The notes beneath the pieces are model-generated. The model was not told the DNA's origin. It saw only the letters and a program-made list of their open reading frames with translations, and searched no databases. The position numbers and the translations under genes are program-made. From contig NZ_QSOP01000012.1 of the NCBI RefSeq assembly GCF_003436275.1, positions 1 through 64,000 of the forward strand: a stretch of 64,000 nt of DNA, read 5' to 3'. Origin of the DNA: Collinsella sp. TM09-10AT. Lineage in GTDB: Bacteria > Actinomycetota > Coriobacteriia > Coriobacteriales > Coriobacteriaceae. Positions 44,229-54,124 of this stretch are shown piece after piece. Positions within the stretch are counted from its first letter, which is position 1, and each line of letters starts with the position of its first letter.

Positions 44229-44912
44229 CTAGATTACGAAGAGGATCACCGCCATGAACTGGAAGATGCTGCCGGCGAGCACCCACAGGTGAAACACGCT
44301 GTGCAGATAGCGCACGTTTTTGGCGATGTAGAACGGCACGCCCACGGTGTAGCACACGCCGCCGACGGCGAGCAGGGCAAGCGCGACGGGGTTCAGCAGC
44401 GCCACAAGCTCAGGCAGCTTAAAGACAACGAGCCAGCCCATCAGCAGGTAGACCAGGCCGCTTACCCAGTGCGGCTGACGCTCGCGCATAAAGCACTCCA
44501 GTGCGATGCCGATAATGGCGATGGCCCACACGGCAAAGAACAGCGCAGGGCCGCCGTCGTTTGCGAGCGTGATGAGACAAAACGGTGTATAGCTGCCGGC
44601 TATGAGCAGGTAGATGCAGCTGTGGTCGATAATGCGGAACACGCGCTTGGCGCCCGCGGGCTGAATCGCATGGTAGAGCGTGGAGGCAAGGTATTCGAGA
44701 ATAATACTGGCGCCGTAGACGATTGCCGCGGCCATATGCGCCGGACCGCCACCGCGAAGAGCGGCAAATACGATCAGGAGCACAAGACCTGCGATGCCCA
44801 GCAGGCAACCGACACCATGGGTGACGGAGTTCATGATCTCCTCGCCCACCGTGTACTGCGGAACGGCCGCGGCCTTGGGTCGCGGCTTGGAACTGTCGCT
44901 CGAATCGGACAT
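44229..44912 (-). CDS. Hemolysin III family membrane protein
   Basis: A 227-residue protein with seven membrane helices, of the HlyIII/PAQR family. The ATG at 44912 follows GGAGG by 11 bases; the upstream TTG at 44930 has no site. Conserved positions are visible: STLYH after helix 2, IDHSCIYLLIAGSYTPF, and the C-terminal HSVFHLWV, whose His, Asp and Ser form the family's Zn2+-binding site. Bacterial members are probably lipid-modifying or stress-related rather than haemolytic. It is separated by 108 bases from the CNNM gene. Confidence 0.88.
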   Translation of the reverse strand: MSDSSDSSKPRPKAAAVPQYTVGEEIMNSVTHGVGCLLGIAGLVLLIVFAALRGGGPAHMAAAIVYGASIILEYLASTLYHAIQPAGAKRVFRIIDHSCIYLLIAGSYTPFCLITLANDGGPALFFAVWAIAIIGIALECFMRERQPHWVSGLVYLLMGWLVVFKLPELVALLNPVALALLAVGGVCYTVGVPFYIAKNVRYLHSVFHLWVLAGSIFQFMAVILFVI

Positions 44913-45020
44913 GCCGGTTACATCCTCCAACGTAAAGAGTTCTCAACACTATATCAAAGCGTCTGGGCGCGTGCGAAATTTGCACCATACGTGACCCTTT
45001 GTTTACCCATTCTTTGCCTG

Positions 45021-45049
45021 TTGACGCATCAACGGTGAACGTCCATAAT
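45021..45049 (+). promoter_or_regulatory. Predicted promoter of the alpha/beta-hydrolase gene
   Basis: TTGACG, 17 bases, CATAAT: five of six matches in each box with ideal spacing, 50 bases before the ATG. GTTGATGTATTAAC, an imperfect palindrome, lies just downstream (45065-45078) and could be an operator. Confidence 0.6.
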
Positions 45050-45098
45050 GCGCTTGCATTAAATGTTGATGTATTAACATCTTATAGGAAAGCTTCTT

Positions 45099-46064
45099 AT
45101 GTCTCAAAACGCACGTTCCCATCGAAAGCTTAAGGTAGCCGGTGTTGTTGCGCTGGTGCTCGTTGTCGCGCTGCTGGGGTTTGCCGGCAACTTCTTGTTC
45201 GACTTTGCCCTGAATCCCCAAGCGCCCTACACCATGAAGATGATGCAGGACGGCAAGGACGGCAAAAAGGGCGAGCAGATGGATGCCGAGGCAGTCGAGG
45301 CGCGGGCATGGTTTAAAGAAAACCGCGAGAGTAGCAGCCTCACCGCAGATGACGGAACCGAGCTTGCCGCCTGGTATTTCGCGGCGTCAGAGAGCACGCA
45401 CGACTACGCCGTCTGCCTGCACGGATACACCGACGAGCCCATCGGCATGGCCCGATACGTCAAGCGCTTCCACGACCGCGGCATGAACGTACTCGCACCC
45501 GCCGCCCGCGCCCACGAGCGTTCCGGCGGTGACTACATCGGCATGGGCTGGCCCGAGCGGCTCGATGTCCTCGCGTGGATCGGGCGAATCGTTCAGGCCG
45601 ATCCCGAAGCGCGCATCCTGGTCTTTGGCGAGTCGATGGGCGCGGCGACGGCCATGAATGTCGCGGGGGAATCTCTGCCCGCAAATGTGAAATGCATCAT
45701 CGAGGATTGCGGTTACACAAGCGTTTGGGACGAGTTTTCCCTGCAGCTCAAGGACGTGTTCGGCCTGCCCAGCTTCCCTTTGCTCGATGTGGCGAACTTG
45801 GTGTGCAACGTTCGCGCAGGCTATGACTTTCATGAGGCAAGCAGTGTGGAGCAACTCAAACACGCGACGGTTCCCATGTTGTTTATCCACGGCGACCAGG
45901 ACACCTTTGTGCCGTACAGCATGCTCGACCAAAACTACGACGCGTGCGCCAGCAAGGTCAAGCAAAAGCTCACCATCCATGGCGCCACCCACGCCAAGAG
46001 TGCGCAAGTTGACCCCGAGCTCTACTGGAATACGGTCGACGACTTCCTCGGAAAGAATTTTTAG
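45099..46064 (+). CDS. Membrane-anchored alpha/beta-hydrolase
   Basis: A 321-residue hydrolase with an uncleaved N-terminal helix (about 12-36) that anchors it outside the membrane. The start has AGGAAAG upstream. The fold is complete: YAVCLHGYTDEP, nucleophile Ser179 in FGESMGAAT, acid Asp266 or Asp268 in FIHGDQDTFV, and His298 in HGATHAKS. This resembles the YqkD/BAAT-type extracellular hydrolases of Gram-positives. The substrate is unknown. It has a good promoter of its own and a terminator at 46235. Confidence 0.85.
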   Translation: MSQNARSHRKLKVAGVVALVLVVALLGFAGNFLFDFALNPQAPYTMKMMQDGKDGKKGEQMDAEAVEARAWFKENRESSSLTADDGTELAAWYFAASESTHDYAVCLHGYTDEPIGMARYVKRFHDRGMNVLAPAARAHERSGGDYIGMGWPERLDVLAWIGRIVQADPEARILVFGESMGAATAMNVAGESLPANVKCIIEDCGYTSVWDEFSLQLKDVFGLPSFPLLDVANLVCNVRAGYDFHEASSVEQLKHATVPMLFIHGDQDTFVPYSMLDQNYDACASKVKQKLTIHGATHAKSAQVDPELYWNTVDDFLGKNF

Positions 46065-46101
46065 GCAAAAAGCAACGTCCGGGGCTTTATCTGACCCCCT
46101 A

Positions 46102-46234
46102 TTTTCGGAAGTATGCGGCAAAATCTGGAACTGCCGACCAGACCGCAGTTTTATCAACAATTTATCAGGGGTTTTGTTGCCAAAAAACGTCGTGTGCTCG
46201 GCGGCCTCGAAATTTGCCGCATACTTCCGGAAAA
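46102..46234. repeat. Long palindrome with GGAAGTATGCGGCAAA arms
   Basis: The arms near 46102-46122 and 46212-46234 share GGAAGTATGCGGCAAA in inverted orientation, with TTTTC at the outer ends. The interior is 90 bases without an ORF. It follows the hydrolase gene. Confidence 0.65.
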
Positions 46235-46268
46235 CCGCCCGTGGGCGCTGTGCTCACGGGCGGCTTTT
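46235..46268. terminator. Terminator after the hydrolase gene
   Basis: CCGCCCGTG pairs with CACGGGCGG, followed by CTTTTG on the plus strand and GTTTT on the minus strand, so it may serve both convergent genes. Confidence 0.75.
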
Positions 46269-46315
46269 GCTCGACTTACGCCACAGAGGCGCTTGTTTTG
46301 TTCAATAGCTAGGTG

Positions 46316-47521
46316 CTACTTGACCTCGATGAGCTCATACTTGCTCGTGCCCAGGCCGATCTTCTCGGCATGCGCGATGCAGGAGCGCCAGTCGGTGTCG
46401 GGGTGCGTGATGCAGAAGGGGTCCTTAGCCTGCTCGCCCTTCAAAGGCTCGTGATTGTGCTCCATTTTGGCCGCGCTGTCGGTAAGCTCGGTGTTAGGCA
46501 GCGGCTCGGACGCCAGGACGGCGTCGGCGCAGGCCTGGTCGATGGCGACCGGGTCGAAGCTCGCGAACATGCCGATGTCGTTGACGATGGGCGTGTCATT
46601 CTCGGGATGGCAGTCGCAGTTGGGGCTGATGTCCATGGCGAGCGAGATGTGGAAGCTCGGGCGGCCGTCGACAATGGCCTTGGTGTACTCAGCGATCTTG
46701 TAGTTGAGTACGTCGGCCGCGGCATCATAGTCGGGCTTGATGCAGTCCTGGTTGCACGCCGCAATGCAGCGTCCGCAGCCCACGCAGCGATCGTGGTCGA
46801 TGGCAGCCACATGAACCGTGCGAGTGCTGCCGTTGGCAAGCTCGCGCTCACGCGTACCGTCAAACGTGATGGCGCTGTGCGCGCATATCTTCTCGCAGGC
46901 ACGGCAGCCAACGCAGTTGGTGGTATCGACGCTCGGCTTGCCAGCGGCGTGCTGCTCCATCTTGCCGGCACGGCTACCGCCGCCCATACCCAGGTTCTTC
47001 ATGGCACCGCCAAAGCCGGCCTGCTCATGGCCCTTAAAGTGGGTGAGGCTGATCACGATGTCGGCATCCATGAGTGCCTGACCGATCTTTGCCTCGCACA
47101 CGTACTCACCGCCCTCGACCGGGACGAGCGCCTCGTCGGTACCCTTGAGGCCGTCGGCGATGATGATCTGGCAACCCGTGGCATACGGGGTAAAGCCGTT
47201 CTGGTAGGCGGTGTCGATGTGCTCGAGCGCATTTTTGCGGCTACCCACATAGAGCGTGTTGCAGTCGGTAAGGAAGGGCTTGCCGCCCAGCTCCTTCACG
47301 ACGTCCGCGACGGCTCGGGCGTAGTTGGGGCGCAAAAAGCCCAGGTTGCCCAGCTCACCAAAGTGAATCTTGATGGCGACAAACTTGTTCTCGAAGTCGA
47401 TCTGCTCAATGCCGGCGCGGCGAATGAGGCGCTTGAGTTTGTCGAGCTGGCTCTCGCGAGCATGCGTGCGCAGGTTGGTAAAGTACACCTTAGCGGGTGC
47501 TGCGGGTGCAGTTGCGGTCAT
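46316..47521 (-). CDS. DUF362 protein with two 4Fe-4S clusters
   Basis: A 401-residue iron-sulphur protein. The start at 47521 has GAGGGGA upstream. A DUF362 domain occupies the flanks (VAIKIHFGELGN, LTHFKGHEQAGFGGAMKNLGMG), and a ferredoxin insert carries Cys203-206-209-213 and Cys246-249-252-256, enough for two 4Fe-4S clusters. No twin-arginine signal, so it is cytoplasmic. DUF362 proteins occur widely in anaerobes; an electron-transfer role is expected but no reaction is established. The gene stands alone. Confidence 0.88.
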   Translation of the reverse strand: MTATAPAAPAKVYFTNLRTHARESQLDKLKRLIRRAGIEQIDFENKFVAIKIHFGELGNLGFLRPNYARAVADVVKELGGKPFLTDCNTLYVGSRKNALEHIDTAYQNGFTPYATGCQIIIADGLKGTDEALVPVEGGEYVCEAKIGQALMDADIVISLTHFKGHEQAGFGGAMKNLGMGGGSRAGKMEQHAAGKPSVDTTNCVGCRACEKICAHSAITFDGTRERELANGSTRTVHVAAIDHDRCVGCGRCIAACNQDCIKPDYDAAADVLNYKIAEYTKAIVDGRPSFHISLAMDISPNCDCHPENDTPIVNDIGMFASFDPVAIDQACADAVLASEPLPNTELTDSAAKMEHNHEPLKGEQAKDPFCITHPDTDWRSCIAHAEKIGLGTSKYELIEVK

Positions 47522-47616
47522 AGATATATCCCCTCGGTCTATATGGCATTACAGACATAGAGGATGGTACCCGTTAAAGTAGGGTCGAAGTCAAGCGCAA
47601 CGCCGAGTCGTTGGGC

Positions 47617-47806
47617 ACTCATTGGGGACAGACTTAAATGACTGAAACCACTCATTGGGGACAGACTTAAATGAGTGCCTCGCCACCTGGCAGCTAGGGA
47701 CGTTCCCTTCCGGCAGTTAGGGACAGTCCTTGCCAGCCCGGCCAGCGAGCCGGCGAATCGTCAAAGACTGTCCCCGATGACCAGTCATTTAAGAACGTCC
47801 CCGATG
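47617..47806. repeat. REP-like repeat cluster
   Basis: Holds ACTCATTGGGGACAGACTT twice in direct repeat, then AGTTAGGGACAGTCCTTG paired with CAAAGACTGTCCCC around a CAGCCCGGCC loop, and further CATTTAAGAACGTCCCC blocks running up to the permease stop. No gene is present. Confidence 0.75.
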
Positions 47807-47807
47807 A

Positions 47808-50474
47808 CTACTCTTGCACCTTGAGGGCCTCGGCTAGGCTGACGCGCTTGATAGAGCGCGTGTGCAGCAGCGCCACGACCAGGTAGGTCGCAAAGCCAAT
47901 GCCGACGCATGCAGCCATGGACCAAGCGGGCACGTAGATCTCGATATTGCCGTTGTAGGCGAGCAGCATCGAGCGGAAGATGGCCGTGAGCGAGCCAATA
48001 ATGACCGGCAGGCTCAGCACGAGCGACGCCGCCACGCACAGCGTGATCGAGCGGATGTACAGATGCGAGATCTCACTATCGCGATAGCCAAAGACTTTCA
48101 TGTAGCTGATCGAACGGGCGCTGTGGTCGATCACCGCTTTGGTCAGCAGGTACATAAACAGCAGGAAGATAAACACCGCGAGCCCGACCATCATGCCGAT
48201 CATTTTGCTCATCATGCCGATGAACTGGTCACCCACGGCGCGCATGTCGTCGGGCGTGGTGTCGCCGGCAAAGTAGCGCGCGTCGAGGTCGAGCTTCTCG
48301 TCGCTCACATAGCCGTTAAAGTAGGCGGCGTCGTTGTCGAACAGCTCGTTAAAGTCGTCGATACTCATATAGATGTTCATGTCCGACTTGGAGCCCCAGG
48401 CACAGTCCTTGCCCGCGTACTCAAAGGAATAATGCTCACCCTCGTACTTGTCGCTGAGCGTGACCTTCTGGCCCTCGCTCCAGCCAAACTTATCGAGCAG
48501 ACCGCCGCCAAAGACGACGCGGCCATCGCCGATGTTGAGGCCCTTCCAGTAGCGCGAATCGGACGAGATGCCGTAGACAGAAATCGTCTCCTCGCCATTG
48601 CCGTCGCCACGGTCGTACTGCAGCTGGTGAACGGCATATTTCTCGGCCTGCGCGATTGCGCCCGCGCCGTTGTCGGTCGTATTGACCGGGTGGATATCGT
48701 CGTTGTCAGTGTCGATCTTAGAGGCCTTGTCGATCAGATCGATGGCCTCATCGCGGTTGCAGCCGAGGGCATCGGCAAGATCGTCAAGGCGCGCGTAGAG
48801 CGCATCCTTCTTGTCCTTGACCTTAGCAAGCGCATCCTGCGCTGCAGTCAGGCTCTCGGCAGACGGAGATGCGGTCGCGGCATCGGCTGCCGTCTGCGCG
48901 GCATCGGCCGCGTCGTCAAGCTCGTCATCGGCATCTTGGGCGGCAGAAAGCAGCACGCCGTCAACCGACTGCAAGCGCTCGAGTGCCGACCACTGCTCGC
49001 GCTCCTCGGCAGTGCCCTCGAGCTCCAGCGGCGCCTTGAGCGTGTACTGGTGCTCGGCGACCAGGCTCGTCTCCAGGTTGTCCGCGTAGTGCGTCATCGT
49101 GGGCAGAATCGCCAGGCCAAAGAGCAGCAGCAGCGAGGCAAACGCAATGCCCACGAAGAGCGTGGCGAAGTTGCCCAGGTTGCGCAGGAAGACGCGCAGG
49201 CGAAAGCGCGAGACAAAGCCCATGCGTTCCGGCAGCTGCAGACCGCGCTTGGTACCCGACTTGCCACTCGCCTCGTGACGAAGGAACTGCAGCGGCGTCT
49301 TGCCCATTTTGCGGAGCAGACCCACCAGCGTGATGAGGATGAGCGCGGCGGCGGGGACCACAGCGCACTTCACGAAGATCTCCCAGCTCCAGTACACCTG
49401 GAAGGGTGGCAGGCTGTACGAACCGTAGTAGAGACCGCGCATGGGCTCGGTAAAGAACGCAACGCCGAGCGCAGTGCCCAAAAGCGCCGCGACCACGCCC
49501 ACGATGACGGGAAGTGCCAGGTAGTGCAACACGATCTCGCGGCGGCGATAGCCACTGGCGAGCAGCGTGCCGATGATGGCGCTCTCCTCCTCGATGGTGG
49601 CGTCGGTGAGCACCACAAAGACAAACGCCATGATCACGATGATGATGTCGAGCAACGTCATCCACATCATGGAGTCGCCGTCCACGTCGTCGCGCGCATA
49701 GCCAATGCCCTGATTGGAATCGGCATCGATCAGATCGTCCACGCGCGCATCGGCATCGGTCAGCGCCTCGACCATATCCTGCTCCGCATCGATGCGATCC
49801 GCGGTGGGGAGGTCGCGATCGGTAAAGGTAAAGGAGTAGGTGTAGGCAGGCGCGCCGCCGGCGTCCTCAAGCGCGGCAAAGCCGGCGTCGGTGACCTCGG
49901 CCACGCCGTACGTGATGGTGTTCACCGTAAAGTCCGAATTGTCGAGGAACAGCGCCTGGCTATCGGGCTGGGTCATGATGCCGCAGATGGTGTAGGTGCG
50001 GCCCTCAAGCTCGACCTTATCGCCGATGGCGAGGTCGTTGTTGGTGGCGAAGACACGGTCGATTGCCACCTCATCGTCCGTCTTGGGCTGCCTGCCTTCG
50101 CAGTAGGACGCAATGTCAACCTTGGTGCGATGCGCGTAGGTGCGCAGGGTGCGCTTGGTGCCGTCGTCGCCAGCCGCCTTTTTGATGATGGCGTCGATAG
50201 AGAAGTTCTTGTAGAACGTAACGCCGCCGACGTCCTCAGCCGCGTCTTCGGCAGCCTTGAGCTGATCTTTGGTGGCCTCGAAGGAGGTAGTCACGCGGCC
50301 GTCCTCGATCGTGTACGCATCGCGCATGTCGTCAATGAGGCAGCCGATGGAATGCGCCGCGAGCAAAAAGCCCGACGTGAGGGCGATGCTTCCGCACATA
50401 AGCAAAAAGATGCCCAGGTACTTGCCGATATTGCGGCGCAGCTCGCGCGGGAGTCGTTTTGCGAGAGGTGTCAT
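47808..50474 (-). CDS. ABC transporter permease, FtsX/MacB-like, duplicated
   Basis: An 888-residue permease with two FtsX domains. An N-terminal helix (about 16-38) and external segment are followed by three helices (about 275-420), then an equivalent second half starting with a helix near 465-490, an external region containing a long Ala/Asp-rich coiled coil, and three final helices (about 770-885). The start at 50474 is eight bases after the ATPase stop, so the two form one operon. Such transporters extrude peptides or lipids or pull on the cell wall rather than importing nutrients. The substrate is unknown. Confidence 0.88.
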   Translation of the reverse strand: MTPLAKRLPRELRRNIGKYLGIFLLMCGSIALTSGFLLAAHSIGCLIDDMRDAYTIEDGRVTTSFEATKDQLKAAEDAAEDVGGVTFYKNFSIDAIIKKAAGDDGTKRTLRTYAHRTKVDIASYCEGRQPKTDDEVAIDRVFATNNDLAIGDKVELEGRTYTICGIMTQPDSQALFLDNSDFTVNTITYGVAEVTDAGFAALEDAGGAPAYTYSFTFTDRDLPTADRIDAEQDMVEALTDADARVDDLIDADSNQGIGYARDDVDGDSMMWMTLLDIIIVIMAFVFVVLTDATIEEESAIIGTLLASGYRRREIVLHYLALPVIVGVVAALLGTALGVAFFTEPMRGLYYGSYSLPPFQVYWSWEIFVKCAVVPAAALILITLVGLLRKMGKTPLQFLRHEASGKSGTKRGLQLPERMGFVSRFRLRVFLRNLGNFATLFVGIAFASLLLLFGLAILPTMTHYADNLETSLVAEHQYTLKAPLELEGTAEEREQWSALERLQSVDGVLLSAAQDADDELDDAADAAQTAADAATASPSAESLTAAQDALAKVKDKKDALYARLDDLADALGCNRDEAIDLIDKASKIDTDNDDIHPVNTTDNGAGAIAQAEKYAVHQLQYDRGDGNGEETISVYGISSDSRYWKGLNIGDGRVVFGGGLLDKFGWSEGQKVTLSDKYEGEHYSFEYAGKDCAWGSKSDMNIYMSIDDFNELFDNDAAYFNGYVSDEKLDLDARYFAGDTTPDDMRAVGDQFIGMMSKMIGMMVGLAVFIFLLFMYLLTKAVIDHSARSISYMKVFGYRDSEISHLYIRSITLCVAASLVLSLPVIIGSLTAIFRSMLLAYNGNIEIYVPAWSMAACVGIGFATYLVVALLHTRSIKRVSLAEALKVQE

Positions 50475-50482
50475 GGCGCCGC

Positions 50483-51196
<714 letters not shown>

Positions 51197-51306
51197 GCTA
51201 TCCCCCGTTGTTAGCCTTATGCTACTTTTCTAAGGTAATAGTAAACCCAGGTGAACTATTTTTAAGCGACGTGCGCGAACTATTTTCCAACCTACTCATT
51301 GGGACT

Positions 51307-51346
51307 ACTCATTGGGGACAGACTTAAATGAGTGAAATCGCTCATT
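51307..51346. repeat. Left part of a REP palindrome split by the IS3 element
   Basis: ACTCATTGGGGACAGACTTA through CGCTCATT. Its mirror half continues at 52813-52835. Removing the IS and one ATT joins them into a perfect 26-bp-arm palindrome. Confidence 0.85.
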
Positions 51347-51391
51347 TGAACTGCGTCCCGAATCTTGGCCTTCTTTTATTAGAAGCGAACA

Positions 51392-52162
51392 CTAGGACGC
51401 TTTCAATAGCCGTTTCCGAAACTCCACCGGGGTGAGGCCGCCGAGCGCCACCTGGCGACGCCTCGTGTTCCAATGCACGACGTAGGCGTCGAGGTCCCTC
51501 TTGAAGGACTCGAAGTCGGCCCACTCGACGCCCCTGAAGAACTCGTCCTTGAGATGCCCGAACACCTGCTCCGTCGCCCCGTTGTCTAGGCAGTTGCCCT
51601 TTCTCGACATGCTCTGCCTGGCGCCGTGCCTCCTGAGCTCGCCGGTCCACCTAGGGTGCTGGTACTGCCAGCCCATGTCGCTGTGGACGATCGGCGAGGC
51701 CCCGGCCGGCATCCTCGCGAACAGGCGCCTGAGCACCTCCTCCTGCTGGGCCATGTCCGGGCTCGTCGACACCGACCAGGAGACGATCTCCTTCGTGCAG
51801 AAGTCGTAGACCGGGGCGAAGTACGCCTTGCCCCAGGGCTGCCTGAATTCCGTGACGTCGGTCCCGAGCTTCTCCCACGGGGCGCCCGCGCGAAAGTCAC
51901 GCGCTATCAGGTTGTCGAACCTCTCGCCGACCGGGCCGCGGTAGGAGTTGTAGCGATGGTAGCCGGTCTCCCGGCGGATGCCGCAGCGGATGCCGAGCTC
52001 CCGCATCATCTTGAGGACCGTCTTGTCCGCTATCCTCGCGCCCAGCTCGGCCCTCAGGCACATCGCTATCTGGCGGTGGCCGCACCCGTTCGCCGTCCTC
52101 GAGAAGATCTCGCGCACGGCCTCCCGGAGCTCTGGCCGGGTCGCTCTCGGCGGGTGCGCCAC
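51392..52162 (-). CDS. IS3-family transposase OrfB (DDE integrase)
   Basis: A 256-residue integrase domain, the catalytic part of the transposase. The DDE residues are in LGTDVTEF, IVHSDMGWQYQ and GNCLDNGATEQVFGHLKDE. Only a GTG at 52162 begins the isolated reading frame, but the frame is open further up to the A7 run at 52297-52303, encoding LSNWEKAQVVASLSGHHRLC and more, typical of the OrfB N-terminus. So it is normally made as an OrfAB fusion by -1 frameshifting at that run. All catalytic residues are intact. Confidence 0.9.
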   Translation of the reverse strand: MAHPPRATRPELREAVREIFSRTANGCGHRQIAMCLRAELGARIADKTVLKMMRELGIRCGIRRETGYHRYNSYRGPVGERFDNLIARDFRAGAPWEKLGTDVTEFRQPWGKAYFAPVYDFCTKEIVSWSVSTSPDMAQQEEVLRRLFARMPAGASPIVHSDMGWQYQHPRWTGELRRHGARQSMSRKGNCLDNGATEQVFGHLKDEFFRGVEWADFESFKRDLDAYVVHWNTRRRQVALGGLTPVEFRKRLLKAS

Positions 52163-52239
52163 GGCATAGTGGTAGCTCGACGGCGCGAGCCGCGCGGCCG
52201 CGAGCAGGTCGCATAGGCGGTGGTGCCCTGAAAGGGAGG

Positions 52240-52787
52240 CTACGACCTGGGCCTTCTCCCAGTTCGAGAGCTCTTCTCCGCTTTCAGGGCTATCGATTTT
52301 TTTAGATACGCCACCTGGGCCTCGAGTTTGCGCACGCGCTCCTCGAGCTCCCGCTCGCGCGTCCGCCCCCCCCGGGGCCCTCCGGCCTGCCGCGGCGTCC
52401 CGGCTCGAGCGCCTCCGGCCCGCCCTCGCGGTACAGCCTGCACCAGCGGTCGAGCGATGTGGCGGCGGCGATGCCGAAGCGGGCCATCGCCTCCGACCGC
52501 GGCATCCCCTCGTCCACGACGGCCCTCGCGACGGCGAGCTTGGTCTCCATGTCGTAGGTCCTGCGGCTCTCGCCCATCCCGATCAGCCCCTTCCTCCCGG
52601 TTGCCCGGTACGCGTAGAGCCATTTTCTCACCGCCGGGGCGGGAACGTCGAGCTTCTTGGCCGCGAGTTCGAAGCCGAGGCCGGCCTCGAACAGGTCGGC
52701 GGCGCGTGCCCTCATCTCGCGACCGTATCTTGCCTTCTTCCTGCGGGGCATTTCCGATGCCTCCCTTTTCTCGAACCTTAATTTCAA
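52240..52787 (-). pseudogene. IS3-family OrfA, frame broken at a G8 run
   Basis: The DNA-binding half of the transposase. It starts near 52787 (MKLRFEKREASEMPRRKKAR or the internal ATG at 52751) and has two HTH-like regions. At eight G (52373-52366) the frame leads to an early stop (at 52302), whereas a -1 shift enters the frame encoding the leucine-zipper helix RELEERVRKLEAQVAYLKKS and the A7 slippery run. Either one G has been lost or this run is a second slippage site. If lost, the element cannot make full transposase. Confidence 0.7.
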
Positions 52788-52812
52788 AGTCCAAGAAATG
52801 GGATGCAGTTCA

Positions 52813-52918
52813 ATTTAAGTCTGTCCCCAATGAGTGGTCCCCAAGTGCCGACATATTGGGACAGTCCCTGCCAGCCCTGCCGGCGAATCGGCAAAGACTG
52901 TCCCCAATGACTAGGTGG
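52813..52918. repeat. Right half of the split REP palindrome plus another REP block
   Basis: TTTAAGTCTGTCCCCAATGA completes the palindrome interrupted by the IS. It is followed by TTGGGACAGTCCCTGCC paired with GGCAAAGACTGTCCCCAA, the second REP type, also seen near 47715-47790. Confidence 0.75.
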
Positions 52919-54124
52919 TTAGGCGTGGGATTTGGCGTGCGCGAGGGCTAGGCCTACGGCGGCGATGGCGGCGGCGAAGAGCACCGTGACGCCTAGGTCG
53001 CAGGCGATGTCGCCCAGCACGGCAGACGTCAGGTCCGAGGCAAGCGCCTTGCCGATCGCGTCGTTCACCCAATACGTCGGCACAAAGTGCGCCGCCGTCT
53101 GCACGGCCGGACCCATCAGCGACAATGGCATCCAGGCGCCGCCCAAAAACGTCATGAGCATGCCGAGCAGGTTGCCCACGCCGTTGAGCAGCTCCTCGCG
53201 AGCGCCCAGGCTCGACAGCGTAAAGCCAACGGCCAGCGGCGTGCACGCCAGGGCAAACGTTGCCGCCAGCGCCAGGCACACGCGACCCACGCCGACCTCG
53301 GCAACCGCGCTGGCAAAGCCCACGACGCCCATCATGCTCGACACGAGCCAGATGCAGACGGTGAGCACGGCGGCGGCCGCGAACACAGCGAGCGAACGCT
53401 GGCGCTCAGAGACCGGGCTGGCATCCATGCGGCGCACGCGCTCGGGCTCGTTCATGCCCGAGAACACCAGTCCCACCGACACGATGACCGACGAGATGAT
53501 CGCGTACGCGCCAAAGTTGAAGTACGACTCGAGCGTGGTAGCAGCAGTCGAGTCGACCTTGACCTGCTCGATCTGGACCTCCGCGCGCTTTGCGGCCGCG
53601 TGCTCGGCGGCCCTTGCGACGTCGCCGTTGGAGGCAGCGGGCTCTAGTGCGGCCGCAGCGCCCGCGAGCGAGATCCACCGCGAGGCCTCGGCAGACGAAA
53701 GCGCCGCCGCCATGGTGCCGGCACCGTAGGTCACATCGAGCTTGGGCAGGGACTCCCCCGCGCGGGCGGCTGCAACAAGATCGTCCTCAAACCCCTCCGG
53801 GATAAAGAACACGCAGTCGGCGCTGCCTTTGGCGCTGTTGCTCTTGGAGAGCGCGTCAGCAAGGTCGTATGTGTCGTCGCCGACGCCCGTGACCAGGTCA
53901 AAGCGTGAGCCCAGGTGCTTGGTAAGCGCCCGCGAAAGGTCGCTATCGTCGCGGTCGACCACGATCACGTTGGTGTCGTAGGGCTTGTACTCGGTAAGCT
54001 GCGACGAGTTCCAGCTCACCGAAGCCGCGATGAATACGCCCATGAGCGAGATGAACACCGTATAGATGAGCAGGTAGAACGGGTGCGCCAGCGCCATGCG
54101 AAGCGCGGTCTTAAAGGTGCTCAT
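52919..54124 (-). CDS. ABC-2 type permease (intact member of a pair)
   Basis: A 401-residue permease of the ABC-2 family: an N-terminal helix (about 14-38), a large external domain (about 40-205) and five or six C-terminal helices. The start at 54124 has GGAG upstream. Its ATG lies inside the last codons of a second permease gene (stop at 54111), which the IS110-type element has interrupted. With the ATPase at 56838 it would form a drug or peptide exporter of the type that needs two different permeases; with the partner broken, it may be inactive. Confidence 0.85.
   Translation of the reverse strand: MSTFKTALRMALAHPFYLLIYTVFISLMGVFIAASVSWNSSQLTEYKPYDTNVIVVDRDDSDLSRALTKHLGSRFDLVTGVGDDTYDLADALSKSNSAKGSADCVFFIPEGFEDDLVAAARAGESLPKLDVTYGAGTMAAALSSAEASRWISLAGAAAALEPAASNGDVARAAEHAAAKRAEVQIEQVKVDSTAATTLESYFNFGAYAIISSVIVSVGLVFSGMNEPERVRRMDASPVSERQRSLAVFAAAAVLTVCIWLVSSMMGVVGFASAVAEVGVGRVCLALAATFALACTPLAVGFTLSSLGAREELLNGVGNLLGMLMTFLGGAWMPLSLMGPAVQTAAHFVPTYWVNDAIGKALASDLTSAVLGDIACDLGVTVLFAAAIAAVGLALAHAKSHA

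Larger units (their letters stand above)
51347..52812 (-). mobile_element. IS3-family insertion sequence, 1,466 bp
   Basis: The ends are TGAACTGCGTCCC on the left and, in reverse complement, TGAACTGCATCCC on the right; the inverted repeats match at about 20 of 26 positions and finish in TG...CA. ATT is duplicated on both sides (51344-51346 and 52813-52815), the 3-bp duplication usual for IS3. It carries orfA and orfB on the minus strand. The insertion hit a REP palindrome. Confidence 0.9.

Noticed and set aside
47617..47806. Possible CRISPR array in the repeat-rich stretch
   Set aside because: Repeats are few, unequal in length and orientation and irregularly spaced, no cas gene is present, and the same blocks are dispersed through the window.
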